Shown one piece after another: positions 17,039 through 26,438 of a DNA stretch of 64,000 bases (position 1 is the first letter of the stretch; each line of letters opens with the position of its first letter). The stretch covers positions 88,491 to 152,490 of the forward strand of contig JAKMEE010000047.1 in the NCBI GenBank assembly GCA_022426155.1, given 5' to 3'. Made by a program: the position numbers and the translations under genes. Source of the stretch: Candidatus Poseidonia sp. Its GTDB lineage: Archaea; Thermoplasmatota; Poseidoniia; Poseidoniales; Poseidoniaceae. The notes beneath the pieces were generated by a model. It did no database searches. It was given only the letters and a program-made list of their open reading frames with translations, and was not told where the DNA came from.

Positions 17039-20000
17039 ATGTCCAGCCAATCTTACCGAAAAAGCGTACCATTTTTCCTTGTCTTCTTGATGCTGCTAGC
17101 CCCATTTGCAAGTGCAAACGTAACCACTTTTACCAACGGTGGATCTGATGTGGAAGTTGAAATCAGAGACGGCAATGACCTTTCCAACTTGAATGACGGA
17201 ATGATCTCTCTTCCAGACGGAGAAACCGTGACTGGAGCCACAATGAAAATCTCAACGGCTATGGTAGAACATAGCGCACACTCCCGAATTGACCTGGAAA
17301 CAATGCCGAATGGAAATGTTTGGAATCCTCTCGAAAATAATCAACTCACTGCCTTTTCCGATATATCTCTCTTCAAGATTGAAGACAGCAATGGAGACGC
17401 TACTCCAGTTTCACTTGCGGCAGAAGGCTTCCTCACCGACTTTGAAGGAACATCGGCTGGTTTTGTTGTTGATTTCAATTCACCAGGCCCGACCAGTGGT
17501 GCTAACTGGGCCCACGGAACCTTGACCAACTCCAACGTACCCACCGCCTGCAAATCTGGTGCAGAATGCTGGGGGACCAACATCGGCGATGACAATTACA
17601 CCGATGATGACGGTGCGAGTGCTTTCGACATGGCCTTACTCTCTCCTAGCATGTATGTTGAGCCAACACTCAAGAGCAAAACCGCTTTCTTTGACTCCTG
17701 GCATAATCTTGAAACAATCAACGGCGGCGGTCAGAATACATATCGATACCAAGATTGTGCATATCTTGAAATTCGTTCATCCAACAATCCATTGACTCAG
17801 GGTTCGCCAGAGTTATTCCAATACCTTCCCATTGACATACAGAACTCAGTGGGAATCGGCTATGGGCAGGGATACGCTCAACGTCAAAACTCGGCTCAAG
17901 ACAATCGAGTGAACCCATCATGTGGTGGGCTCAACAACAACAGTCAGAACGAGTACGGTCTCGCAGGAACCTCAGTCTCATCCACCAATCCAACAGGATG
18001 GGCCACCGTTGCGGTTGACCTGACGGACTTCATCGGCTTCCACGTTCAAATGCGGTTTGTCATGGAACACAACGGCCTGAGTGGAGCAAATGTTGACGAT
18101 AACATGTCCGGTTGGCAGATTGATAACTTCCGTTTGGGCGATTTGCTTCCTCAAAATGGTAGCATGACGGTGAGAGGAATCACTCCATCTTCCCTTGGCT
18201 CAGACAATCATCCCAACGGCTACGGATTGGTCACTCTCGAAGCAGAAACATCGGCGAGTGCACAATTGACCGTCGACGTACTCGACACCAACAACCAAGT
18301 GGTGACTGGTAAGGATGGATTACTTCTTGAAGGCTTGAGTGGAAAAGTCATCGAACTTTGGAACATCAATTCTTCTGAATACCGTTCGGTTAATCTCCGG
18401 TTCAATTTCAATTCGGGGCCTGATCGTCTCTCCACGCCCACGATGCACGGTTTCAGTATTGGAACACGCGTCGGTACTGGGTTTAATGCCACAGCGGGCG
18501 GAGGGTTCTCCGAAGTCACCGATGGTGTTTGGAGTTCAATCGGTGGAGGGATGCCGATGATGTACACTCCAACCATCATTCAAGATGCCTTTTCTACGTC
18601 ACATAGTCGTGCAAAATTCAGTTACCCAATCACCTCAGTCACCCCTTACATACAGGACGACTGCTCTGAATCTCCAGATATCAGCATTCTTCCAATTGGA
18701 TTCTCTTCTGCTGTGCAACTTACTGATGGTGTGAAGACCACCTTTGAGGCACCGCTTTTTGGATACAATGCTGTTCTTTCTTACATGAACCCGTGCAATG
18801 TTGGTGGTATGTGGTTTGACATGGAATTTGGGCATCACGCAGAGGACATGTACATCGATGTCGCCGATGATGGGGACGTAGATTACGGCTTCACCGAACC
18901 AGCCTTCGGAGCCTTCGGTCGTCAAACCAATTTCTTACTCAATCAAGTCGGTGGCGTCAATTATGCCACAGATTCAGCATCGTTAACCTTGAATGTGAAT
19001 GGACAAGCTGAAGGCGGTTTCTTCTTACTCCCAATGGGGGCAGAAATCTCGTCAGCGGATGTTTCCTTCGATGGTGTTAGCATCCGTTCTAACACCGACC
19101 CCAATGAGGGTTTCTCGCTCTCTCTGCTAGCAGGTTCACAATCAACCTCACTTGGGGATATGCCAAATTTGACCATCATCAGTCAAGAAGTGCTCATTGA
19201 CCCAATGCCACTCAAGGATGCCTTGAATTCTTTGCTTTCCAACCCCTTGGTTGCAGGAAATGAATTGGATGACTTTGGACGAGAATGGTTGAAGTTCCGT
19301 TTCAGTGTTGATTCTCCAAACGCTTCATCAGGAACCACACTCGACATCGTTGACCTTGACATTGTCTACAATTACTCCACGACCCTCACAACAAGCGACA
19401 ATTTAGACATTGAACTCAATCAAGGAATTGCGCTATGGAACGGCGGGTCAACCGCCCAGGTTCCAATCGCTCTCTACACGACATCAGGTGGTAGCATTCA
19501 CCTGAGTGACCTCGATATATCCTCCAGTTCTGGTTATACCAACACCATCACAATTACGGACAATCCTCTCGGGCTCTATCCAAACGGAGAAATTTATGAA
19601 ATCGTGACAACGCATGCAGTCAACCCAATTACGGGCACAGCGCTCTCTGAAGCATGGGTGACTTTCGAAGCACCGAACGGGTACGTCAAACTGTCCTGGT
19701 CTGATTTCATGGGCTTCAGCGAAGCCAGCGATGATGAAAATTATATCACGCTTGAATCAACGTCGAGTTTCACAGATATCACCGATGGGAAGGAGATCAC
19801 TTGGCACATTCGGATCAATCCAACCTGGGATGACACACATCAAGTCCGAGTCTATTCTGGATTGACCACCAGCAATGGCGTAAATGGCCTTCCCGATGCA
19901 ATTTTGTTGGATCCAAGTGTTGGAAACGCTGTTGAAAACGATGCGGGTATCTCTGAATTTGAACTTCAAAACAGCATAGGCACAGCTCAATCCTTGACAG

Positions 20001-22897
20001 GAGCTGAATCCGGCCAAGACATCAACCTGATTGGAAAGGTTCGTCTTCAAGACATTGATGTTGCCCCAGACCCTTCTGCTTACTATCTCGTCCTTGAACT
20101 GAAACATCTCAACAATACAGATGGCAACACCACGATTGAATGGGAAGAAGTTGCTAACCGCTCAGGGACCATTGGCGGCGATTTCAACTGGAACGTTGAC
20201 CTTGGAGCGGCAGCAGGAAGCGAAACCTACCGTTTCGCCATCCGTGGGTACGAGGGAGGCGATATTCTCTGCCCCCCCAGCCAATACAATCCTGACGAAA
20301 CGTGTGCGATACCATTCGATATTTCAATTGACACTTATGAGCCTAACTTGCTTGGAATTCAGGTGCTCAACGGACAAGTCGACCCCAACGTTGAATCAAA
20401 CTGGCGAACCCTATTGGATGACACTTGGGTGGTTCCTTCCCAAACTCAGAAGGTCCGAATGAGTAGCCAAGATCTACCAAACCCACCCGAAGTTCTGACT
20501 CTCCATTACTGGGTTCAACACGATCATGATGGAACCAATGGCGGTTCCCTCGACGGAATCCCACAAGCCAGTGAATATATTTCACTGAACATGTCCAGTG
20601 ACGGGGAAGCACCAACTGCGAATTACTCTGGCGAATACAATGACTATGCGAACGAGGGACAAGACCCTGTTGGAAAAGTTTCGATTTGGGTCGAAGGCTA
20701 TGATTTGGCAGGTAACCCGATCGATGGAGGCGCTCCTGGATTTGAAAACGACAGTGTTACCTATGTTTCAATGTCATCTCAAAGTCCAGTCATTCGTAAT
20801 TTCTACATTGAAGATTCTCAATCCAGTCGTTTCTTGAATTCAAACCTCCCTCAATGGGATGGCGAATGGAATCAGACCATGTATGCAGGGAACACCTACC
20901 ATCTTTTGGTTGAAGCCAACGATGATAACGGTTGGAGAGACGTAGATTACTTCAAGATTGAACTTGACGACACTCGTGATGACATGACACTCTGGTATTT
21001 CCCACGCAATGAAACCGCTTGGACAGAAAGCCCTTACATCGAAATTGTCAATGAGAGTGAAGAAAGTGATGGTGCTACATTGCGACGCATGGATGGTGGA
21101 GCCCTAGTTGACCCATTCGAGTCGGACTTCATTCTTGACCTACCCATCCGAATTGACTGGGGCGTATTAGGTGAAACCAGTGCCAATAACAATCCAACCC
21201 TCTTCATGCAGGACTTGGACAATCCATTGTACCGCATGCTACCCTCTTCTGGTCGTTATATTCAGACCTGGTATTACAGCGACGGAATTCAATTGGACTT
21301 CAGAACCAATGAAGCTGAAAACCTCATGGTCACTCCTATCTTTGAAGATGTAAGCACACCGATCACACGTGACGTCCGAGAAGGGTTCGTTTACGCTGGA
21401 GACACCATCCGATTTGCAGGTCAATACGCCTACAGAGATGGTATTTATGACAGCGTTTACATCAATCCAGAGGTTGAATTGACCCTTGAGATTACCCGTT
21501 TAGATGCTGCTCCGGATGGAGCTAAAGGCTACATCGCTTACCCAGGAGAAGTAATGACTCATTCCTTCACGGGGGGCGTCTTTGACATCAACATTACAGC
21601 CCCTGATCGCACCAATGAATACACTTACGAATTCAAATTGATCAATCTTCCTGCAGGATCTGAAGATTTCACTCCTGCTGTCTGTTCTGGCTCCACTTCA
21701 TACGGTTGCTCTACGTTCAACATCAAAGTCGATAAAAACGCACCTCGTGTTTCTTCCAATTCTTGGACGGCTAAGAAAGGTGAAACCGGCGAAGTGATCA
21801 GTCAAGTTCTTTCCACAGCGACCTATCATTGCGTGGACGTGGAAGTGCTGATTGAAGAGCAAGAAGCCCTCTTCCCTGGCGATGTTGAAGTCGCTTGGAT
21901 GTTCTACGAAAGCACACAGAACTCCCAACCGTGGCTGGTTTACGCTAACACCTTCTTTGGCGGCCCTAACAATGCAGAGCCAATGACCGAGACCTTGACC
22001 TTGAGCACCGCTGGCGGTGCTTACCTTGGTGAGGCAGATTGTATCGACATGTGGCCGCTTGAAGATGGCCAATTTGATCCGGACCAGAATCAAATGTCAG
22101 GTGTGGAGATCGTTATGTGGATTCAAGGCGTTGACTCAGCAGGTTCGTCCATCGTCTTGGGTGGTGGCCCTCAAGATGACGGAACCACTGCCCCGATCTT
22201 TTCGAGCAATCCAGATCACAAATCGCTCTACACCTTCATTCATGAAGAAGCGACATTTAGCATCCGCAACGTTCGATTGAATCCAGAAGCTCCAGAAGTT
22301 GGCCAGAAGATGGTGCTTGAAGTTGAGGTTGAAAATACGGGTTCCATGGCTGGATCAGCCGAACTCGTCGTGAAATCAATCATCAACGGGCAAACTCCTG
22401 TCACAGAAGGTATCATCACAACCGAATCTTTGGATGTCGGTGAACGTGCTTGGAGTGAAATTTCCCTCGAACCATTCGGAGAGCCAACAACTGGAATGTA
22501 TTACACCGTATCAGTCAACGGAACAGGTGATGTGTTATACGACGGTTCCCAGAAGGGAGATGCGTTCAACGTGAAGGTTGCTTCAGAAGATGACTCGTCC
22601 TCATTCTTGTTGATCATTGGACTTCTTGTCGTCGCCCTTGCCATTCTCGGCACACTCGTTGTCGTCTTCGCACGAAGAGGTTCTTCGGGCTCCTCCTTGC
22701 TTGAGGACGAGTATGAGTACGAGGACGTAGATGCCGCAGTTGAATCAAAGGTACTAGCAGAAATACCCGCTAACGTCGACCCAGAAATGGCCCGAGCTAT
22801 GGCAGAATTCCCACAATGGAATCAAGAAGAAATCCAAGGATACTTTGACCAAGGATGGAACATTGAATCATTGAAAGATTGGGTCAACAACCAGTGA
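17039..22897 (+). CDS. Giant secreted surface protein with C-terminal membrane anchor
   Basis: About 1,952 residues from ATG 17039. The TTG at 16970 in the track adds 23 residues before the signal peptide. The N-terminus (KSVPFFLVFLMLLAPFASA) is a clear signal sequence. The ectodomain is a long chain of beta-rich Ig-like and jelly-roll-like segments. It is rich in Asn, Asp and Thr, with several Cys pairs and many NxS/T sequons. Near residue 1,760 is a CARDB-like unit (LEVEVENTGSMAGSAELVV). A single hydrophobic helix (LLIIGLLVVALAILGTLVVVF) precedes a basic stop-transfer and a cytosolic acidic tail ending QWNQEEIQGYFDQGWNIESL. It is a cell-surface protein, probably for adhesion or substrate capture, followed by three genes on the same strand. 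Confidence 0.8.
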   Translation: MSSQSYRKSVPFFLVFLMLLAPFASANVTTFTNGGSDVEVEIRDGNDLSNLNDGMISLPDGETVTGATMKISTAMVEHSAHSRIDLETMPNGNVWNPLENNQLTAFSDISLFKIEDSNGDATPVSLAAEGFLTDFEGTSAGFVVDFNSPGPTSGANWAHGTLTNSNVPTACKSGAECWGTNIGDDNYTDDDGASAFDMALLSPSMYVEPTLKSKTAFFDSWHNLETINGGGQNTYRYQDCAYLEIRSSNNPLTQGSPELFQYLPIDIQNSVGIGYGQGYAQRQNSAQDNRVNPSCGGLNNNSQNEYGLAGTSVSSTNPTGWATVAVDLTDFIGFHVQMRFVMEHNGLSGANVDDNMSGWQIDNFRLGDLLPQNGSMTVRGITPSSLGSDNHPNGYGLVTLEAETSASAQLTVDVLDTNNQVVTGKDGLLLEGLSGKVIELWNINSSEYRSVNLRFNFNSGPDRLSTPTMHGFSIGTRVGTGFNATAGGGFSEVTDGVWSSIGGGMPMMYTPTIIQDAFSTSHSRAKFSYPITSVTPYIQDDCSESPDISILPIGFSSAVQLTDGVKTTFEAPLFGYNAVLSYMNPCNVGGMWFDMEFGHHAEDMYIDVADDGDVDYGFTEPAFGAFGRQTNFLLNQVGGVNYATDSASLTLNVNGQAEGGFFLLPMGAEISSADVSFDGVSIRSNTDPNEGFSLSLLAGSQSTSLGDMPNLTIISQEVLIDPMPLKDALNSLLSNPLVAGNELDDFGREWLKFRFSVDSPNASSGTTLDIVDLDIVYNYSTTLTTSDNLDIELNQGIALWNGGSTAQVPIALYTTSGGSIHLSDLDISSSSGYTNTITITDNPLGLYPNGEIYEIVTTHAVNPITGTALSEAWVTFEAPNGYVKLSWSDFMGFSEASDDENYITLESTSSFTDITDGKEITWHIRINPTWDDTHQVRVYSGLTTSNGVNGLPDAILLDPSVGNAVENDAGISEFELQNSIGTAQSLTGAESGQDINLIGKVRLQDIDVAPDPSAYYLVLELKHLNNTDGNTTIEWEEVANRSGTIGGDFNWNVDLGAAAGSETYRFAIRGYEGGDILCPPSQYNPDETCAIPFDISIDTYEPNLLGIQVLNGQVDPNVESNWRTLLDDTWVVPSQTQKVRMSSQDLPNPPEVLTLHYWVQHDHDGTNGGSLDGIPQASEYISLNMSSDGEAPTANYSGEYNDYANEGQDPVGKVSIWVEGYDLAGNPIDGGAPGFENDSVTYVSMSSQSPVIRNFYIEDSQSSRFLNSNLPQWDGEWNQTMYAGNTYHLLVEANDDNGWRDVDYFKIELDDTRDDMTLWYFPRNETAWTESPYIEIVNESEESDGATLRRMDGGALVDPFESDFILDLPIRIDWGVLGETSANNNPTLFMQDLDNPLYRMLPSSGRYIQTWYYSDGIQLDFRTNEAENLMVTPIFEDVSTPITRDVREGFVYAGDTIRFAGQYAYRDGIYDSVYINPEVELTLEITRLDAAPDGAKGYIAYPGEVMTHSFTGGVFDINITAPDRTNEYTYEFKLINLPAGSEDFTPAVCSGSTSYGCSTFNIKVDKNAPRVSSNSWTAKKGETGEVISQVLSTATYHCVDVEVLIEEQEALFPGDVEVAWMFYESTQNSQPWLVYANTFFGGPNNAEPMTETLTLSTAGGAYLGEADCIDMWPLEDGQFDPDQNQMSGVEIVMWIQGVDSAGSSIVLGGGPQDDGTTAPIFSSNPDHKSLYTFIHEEATFSIRNVRLNPEAPEVGQKMVLEVEVENTGSMAGSAELVVKSIINGQTPVTEGIITTESLDVGERAWSEISLEPFGEPTTGMYYTVSVNGTGDVLYDGSQKGDAFNVKVASEDDSSSFLLIIGLLVVALAILGTLVVVFARRGSSGSSLLEDEYEYEDVDAAVESKVLAEIPANVDPEMARAMAEFPQWNQEEIQGYFDQGWNIESLKDWVNNQ

Positions 22898-22907
22898 GGT
22901 TCTGAAA

Positions 22908-23714
22908 ATGTCATCCCAGCACACCTGGGCCGACGAGGTCTGGCAAGACCCAAATGGTGGGTCGATTGTTCTTCATGGAACACTTCCAACCATTGTGTAC
23001 CCCAATGCCATGCGCCCTCGTCTGGATTATCACGGTCTCGCTCTTCTCGAATCACCCGATGTGGTTGATTTGTGGGAGCAAGAGGAACTGGATGAAGCCG
23101 AATCAAACGGAATCAACCTCACCCATGGCCTGATCTCTGGAGGGGCGTTCTCAAAATATCTTGAAGGCCTTGTAACTCTTGAGGACATCCAAGGTGGCCG
23201 GTTTCCAGACCCAGAACCTCGTCGACTTCAGCGCAATGCTGACCGACATGGAAGGCATGTGTTTTTCATTGAACCATTGGCTGATGACGAAGACTGGAGC
23301 GACTTCCTGACGGAAGAAGCCAAGGCTGTTTCTCATTGGAAGAAATTACTCGGCATGATTCGGATGTCAAAGCGATGGAAGCGATTTGTGAAACATCATC
23401 TCTTCCTAGTTGAGCAACCTCCAAAGGGACAATCGCCCAATTTGTCTTCAGCAAGCGTACTTGCAGCGGCATGGTGGGATATGGGGCAATGGTTGATTAC
23501 GCCTGAGTTGGCACTTCGCCGAGATGAACGCTACGCAAAGCGATTACGTGGTGCATTGAAGTTTCTCCGTGACGAATACGGAGATGATGCTTGCTTGCTT
23601 GCAGTTGTGCATATGCCGCATCGTCATGAAGTTCTGAAGGCGCTTGAAGCACATCCAACCCATGAGGAGATTTCATCAACAGTGACCTCTACCTTGGACA
23701 CGGAGGAAGAGTGA
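22908..23714 (+). CDS. Conserved-looking soluble protein, unknown function
   Basis: The 268-residue protein starts MSSQHTWADEVWQDP, with no signal or membrane segment. A basic helical stretch (MSKRWKRFVKHHLFLVEQPP) and a late LLAVVHMPHRHEVLKALEAHP are visible. The last segment weakly recalls the terminal part of TraB/PrgY-like proteins, but not enough to assign it. It starts ten bases after the giant surface gene and abuts the TBP-like gene (stop TGA, then ATG), so the three are probably one transcript. Confidence 0.65.
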   Translation: MSSQHTWADEVWQDPNGGSIVLHGTLPTIVYPNAMRPRLDYHGLALLESPDVVDLWEQEELDEAESNGINLTHGLISGGAFSKYLEGLVTLEDIQGGRFPDPEPRRLQRNADRHGRHVFFIEPLADDEDWSDFLTEEAKAVSHWKKLLGMIRMSKRWKRFVKHHLFLVEQPPKGQSPNLSSASVLAAAWWDMGQWLITPELALRRDERYAKRLRGALKFLRDEYGDDACLLAVVHMPHRHEVLKALEAHPTHEEISSTVTSTLDTEEE

Positions 23715-24257
23715 ATGAGCGGAAAATCCATCGATGTACGCGTTGAAAATCAACTCGTTCGTTTCATTTGTCCTACGCCACTTGACCACGATTTAGTCGT
23801 GAGCCAAGTTGGTGGTCAACGTAACAGCGGAGTAGTCATCAAGGTCCTTGACCGGCCACAAGCCACCCTCGTTATTGACGAAGAAGGACGGATTGTTGTT
23901 CATGGCACGCATCGCGTGGAAGCAGCACGAGCGGCAGCAAAAGAATTGTTGCTACGCCTTGGAATGGATGATAGTGGCTTAACCGCCGAAATGGGCCCTT
24001 TGGTTGCATCCTTCCACTTTGAGAAAGCCATTCAACTCCAATCGATTGCTGGTTCATTTTCATCTGGTACATCAGAATACGATGACCGATTAGGCTGTAC
24101 CGTTCTGACCGATACTCGCCATAATCTCACAATTCAGATCTGGCCGAATGGGAAATGTTTGGTGACCGACGCCCGCCACCCAAACATGGTGGCTATGTCG
24201 GCTGTTTATTGGCGCAACATCTTCACCGAAAACCGCTATTTTGTTGAACGAATTTGA
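23715..24257 (+). CDS. Divergent TATA-binding-protein-like protein
   Basis: The 180-residue protein has the length and two-repeat architecture of archaeal TBP. The first repeat, NSGVVIKVLDRPQATLVIDE then EGRIVVHGTHRVEAARAAAKEL, lines up along its length with the TBP pattern 'GLVYRLKDPK...SGKVVCTGAKS'. The second, DRLGCTVLTDTRHNLTIQIW then PNGKCLVTDARHPNMV, gives the same pattern but more degraded. The Phe residues that intercalate into TATA DNA in real TBPs are replaced (for example Asp after 'TLVI'), so ordinary TATA binding is doubtful. It sits in an operon with the surface protein and a TatD-like gene. A TBP fold reused for other ligands is an alternative. Confidence 0.7.
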   Translation: MSGKSIDVRVENQLVRFICPTPLDHDLVVSQVGGQRNSGVVIKVLDRPQATLVIDEEGRIVVHGTHRVEAARAAAKELLLRLGMDDSGLTAEMGPLVASFHFEKAIQLQSIAGSFSSGTSEYDDRLGCTVLTDTRHNLTIQIWPNGKCLVTDARHPNMVAMSAVYWRNIFTENRYFVERI

Positions 24258-24266
24258 GGGAGTTCC

Positions 24267-25136
24267 ATGGTGTATGACGGTCCTGTTTTGGACAACCACT
24301 TTCACCTTAATCTCAACGGCAGATACATAGAGGCTGCTCGAGATTTCCAGCGGGCTGGTGGAACCGATTTGGTTCTTGTACACTGTCCAGATTTCGCCTC
24401 ACCTCCTGAAACCCTCGAAGGTCATCGCTCCGCCTATCAAACGACCTTGGACATGGCCCAAAACGTGCGTTCAACACTTTCCCTCGGCGTTCGAGTGGTA
24501 CTCGGGCCCCACCCTGCAGCCTTCGCCCACCAATTTCAACGATGGATGGATGAAGAAGGGGAGGAGGGGGAAGAACGAGCCATCACCAATTACCGTCATT
24601 CCATTGACGCTGCCCTTGAATTCTATCGCGAAGGGCAAGCACACGCAATCGGAGAGGTCGGCCGCCCTCACTGGCCAGTCAGTGACAAGATTTGGGACCT
24701 TTCGAACATGCTACTCGATGAAACCATGCATCTGGCAGCCCAAGAAGGGTTGACATTGCAATTGCATGTTGAGGGCGAGTCTGATGAAACCTACTCCGAT
24801 TTATCCAAACGTGCTTTGAAGCAAGGGATGGAACTGAAGAAACTCGTTCGACATTATTCACCTCCAGATGTCCGAAGTTCACATACGCATGGTTTGACAC
24901 CAAGCGTCTTGATCGGAAAGGGCGCCTTGGAACGTTTGTTGGAGACCCATCAATCCTCAAGCCACGGGTTTTTGATGGAAACTGATTACATGGATGATTT
25001 GCGTCGTCCAGGTGCAGTACTTGGTCCAAAAACAGTTCCAAAACGCACCAAACAATTGATTGAAGCTGGCGTTGATGAAGAGGTTATTTGGAACACCCAT
25101 CAAACCCTCCCCAACTATCTCTACGGGGAAGAATAG
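24267..25136 (+). CDS. TatD-like metal-dependent hydrolase
   Basis: The 289-residue protein has an amidohydrolase TIM-barrel pattern. It starts PVLDNHFHLNLNGR (metal-binding HxH), then GVRVVLGPHPAAF and AHAIGEVGRPHW (Glu ligand). LTLQLHVEGES (His) and a terminal LMETDYMDDLRRPG (catalytic Asp) follow. TatD enzymes are DNases or related hydrolases. Here the family is clear but the substrate is not. It starts nine bases after the TBP-like gene on the same strand, so co-transcription is likely. Confidence 0.85.
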   Translation: MVYDGPVLDNHFHLNLNGRYIEAARDFQRAGGTDLVLVHCPDFASPPETLEGHRSAYQTTLDMAQNVRSTLSLGVRVVLGPHPAAFAHQFQRWMDEEGEEGEERAITNYRHSIDAALEFYREGQAHAIGEVGRPHWPVSDKIWDLSNMLLDETMHLAAQEGLTLQLHVEGESDETYSDLSKRALKQGMELKKLVRHYSPPDVRSSHTHGLTPSVLIGKGALERLLETHQSSSHGFLMETDYMDDLRRPGAVLGPKTVPKRTKQLIEAGVDEEVIWNTHQTLPNYLYGEE

Positions 25137-25220
25137 ACCTTGTGTGAGAACCTGAGAAAAGATGGTGGTGTTTCCATCACATTGATGAAAGAGAGAACCT
25201 ACCCGTAACTAGGTTGCGAC

Positions 25221-26309
25221 ATGGTTACATCACAACGATGGGTCCTTTTGGCTGTCTTTATGATGGCGATGACCATGCCAGTTTCAGTGTCCTCACAGGT
25301 CCCCACCATGCCTGGTGTGGAAATCGATTGTGAAGAAAAGCAACCAAGCCTCAATGTTCACCCGCTCGATGGTGAACCAGTCGAAATAACCTGCACGGTC
25401 ACAAATCCCTCATCTTGGGATGAGGAGATTTCGGTTGAGAAAGAATGGGACGGCGTGGAAGTTGAAATGACTCTGAGCGAAGACACTTTTTCTGTTTCAG
25501 CAGGAGATGAAGAAGACTTCACGGTAACCTTTACAGGTCCAAAGCGACTTTCATCAAGTGTTACCTATGATTTCACTCTTACCGCTGTGGTCACCAATGT
25601 CGGTTTCATTCCTGATTGGCCAGAAGCGTTTGGAACCAATGCCTCGGTGAGCGGTGATTTGAACGTGGCTACATTCGGCATGGTGGATTTGGATATCACT
25701 GATCGAAGCACCCGTACCCTCGAACAGGGAGGGGAAGTCAAGATTTCATTCCAATTCCAAAATAACGGTAATGACGACGACAAGATTCGAGTCAGTATTG
25801 TAAATGTAGCAGAACTCGAGGAAGCAGGATTTACCTTCCCTGATGGAACATTTGTTTCAGAAACCGTCTCCGAAGATGGGACCTCAACCATGCGAGAATT
25901 GACCATTCGTGCTCCTTCAAGCATTGAAGAAGATCTTCGCCTTCAAGCACTCTTCCAAGCAGAGAGTGACAACGACCCTGATGCTGGATTGAGTGAAGTC
26001 TCGATCAGTTTACAATTGGAAGCCTCAGCCAGTTCAACGGGGCTCGGTGGAGGTTTAGAGGAAGTGAGTAAAGATGACCTGGTTCTCTATGGCAGCATAG
26101 CGGGCGGTGTTATTTTCATGCTCGTCATTGCAGTTGCACTTGCCCGCACATTACGCCGTCGTGCGAACAATCAACCCTCATACATCCCTCCCATGGACAT
26201 GGAAGACGACGAGGCTGAGGAAGAAGAAGATGAATTCGACTTCGAAGATTTGGATGATTTGTTTGGCGATGACGACAATGATTTGGACGAAGCCTTCGCT
26301 GACCTCTGA
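25221..26309 (+). CDS. Secreted membrane-anchored surface protein with acidic tail
   Basis: The 362-residue protein has a signal peptide (RWVLLAVFMMAMTMPVSVSSQ). A beta-rich ectodomain of two Ig/CARDB-like segments follows, the second containing 'VKISFQFQNNGNDDDKIRVSI', a typical NEW/CARDB-like pattern. A single helix (VLYGSIAGGVIFMLVIAVALA) near residue 290 is followed by basic residues and a cytosolic tail almost wholly of Asp and Glu with phenylalanines (EEEDEFDFEDLDDLFGDDD). Its topology resembles the giant surface protein upstream. A tail that recruits a cytosolic partner is speculative. Confidence 0.75.
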   Translation: MVTSQRWVLLAVFMMAMTMPVSVSSQVPTMPGVEIDCEEKQPSLNVHPLDGEPVEITCTVTNPSSWDEEISVEKEWDGVEVEMTLSEDTFSVSAGDEEDFTVTFTGPKRLSSSVTYDFTLTAVVTNVGFIPDWPEAFGTNASVSGDLNVATFGMVDLDITDRSTRTLEQGGEVKISFQFQNNGNDDDKIRVSIVNVAELEEAGFTFPDGTFVSETVSEDGTSTMRELTIRAPSSIEEDLRLQALFQAESDNDPDAGLSEVSISLQLEASASSTGLGGGLEEVSKDDLVLYGSIAGGVIFMLVIAVALARTLRRRANNQPSYIPPMDMEDDEAEEEEDEFDFEDLDDLFGDDDNDLDEAFADL

Positions 26310-26398
26310 AGGTTGTTATTTGGGCTTGACCGGCGCTGTTTGGAAGGTTGTAAACCGGCCGTATTGACCATGGTTTTGAAGGCAACACTCAAAGGCTT

Positions 26399-26416
26399 GG
26401 TGTAGCGCACTACACC
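26399..26416. promoter_or_regulatory. 7-bp-arm palindrome upstream of the acyl-synthase operon
   Basis: GGTGTAG-CGCA-CTACACC has perfect 7-bp arms around a 4-nt centre, ending 22 bases before the FabI ATG at 26439. It is the only such site in the gap between 26310 and 26438, which holds no gene. A symmetric operator for a dimeric regulator or a small RNA hairpin would both fit. Confidence 0.5.
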
Positions 26417-26438
26417 TAATAGCCACAGGGTGTTTTTC

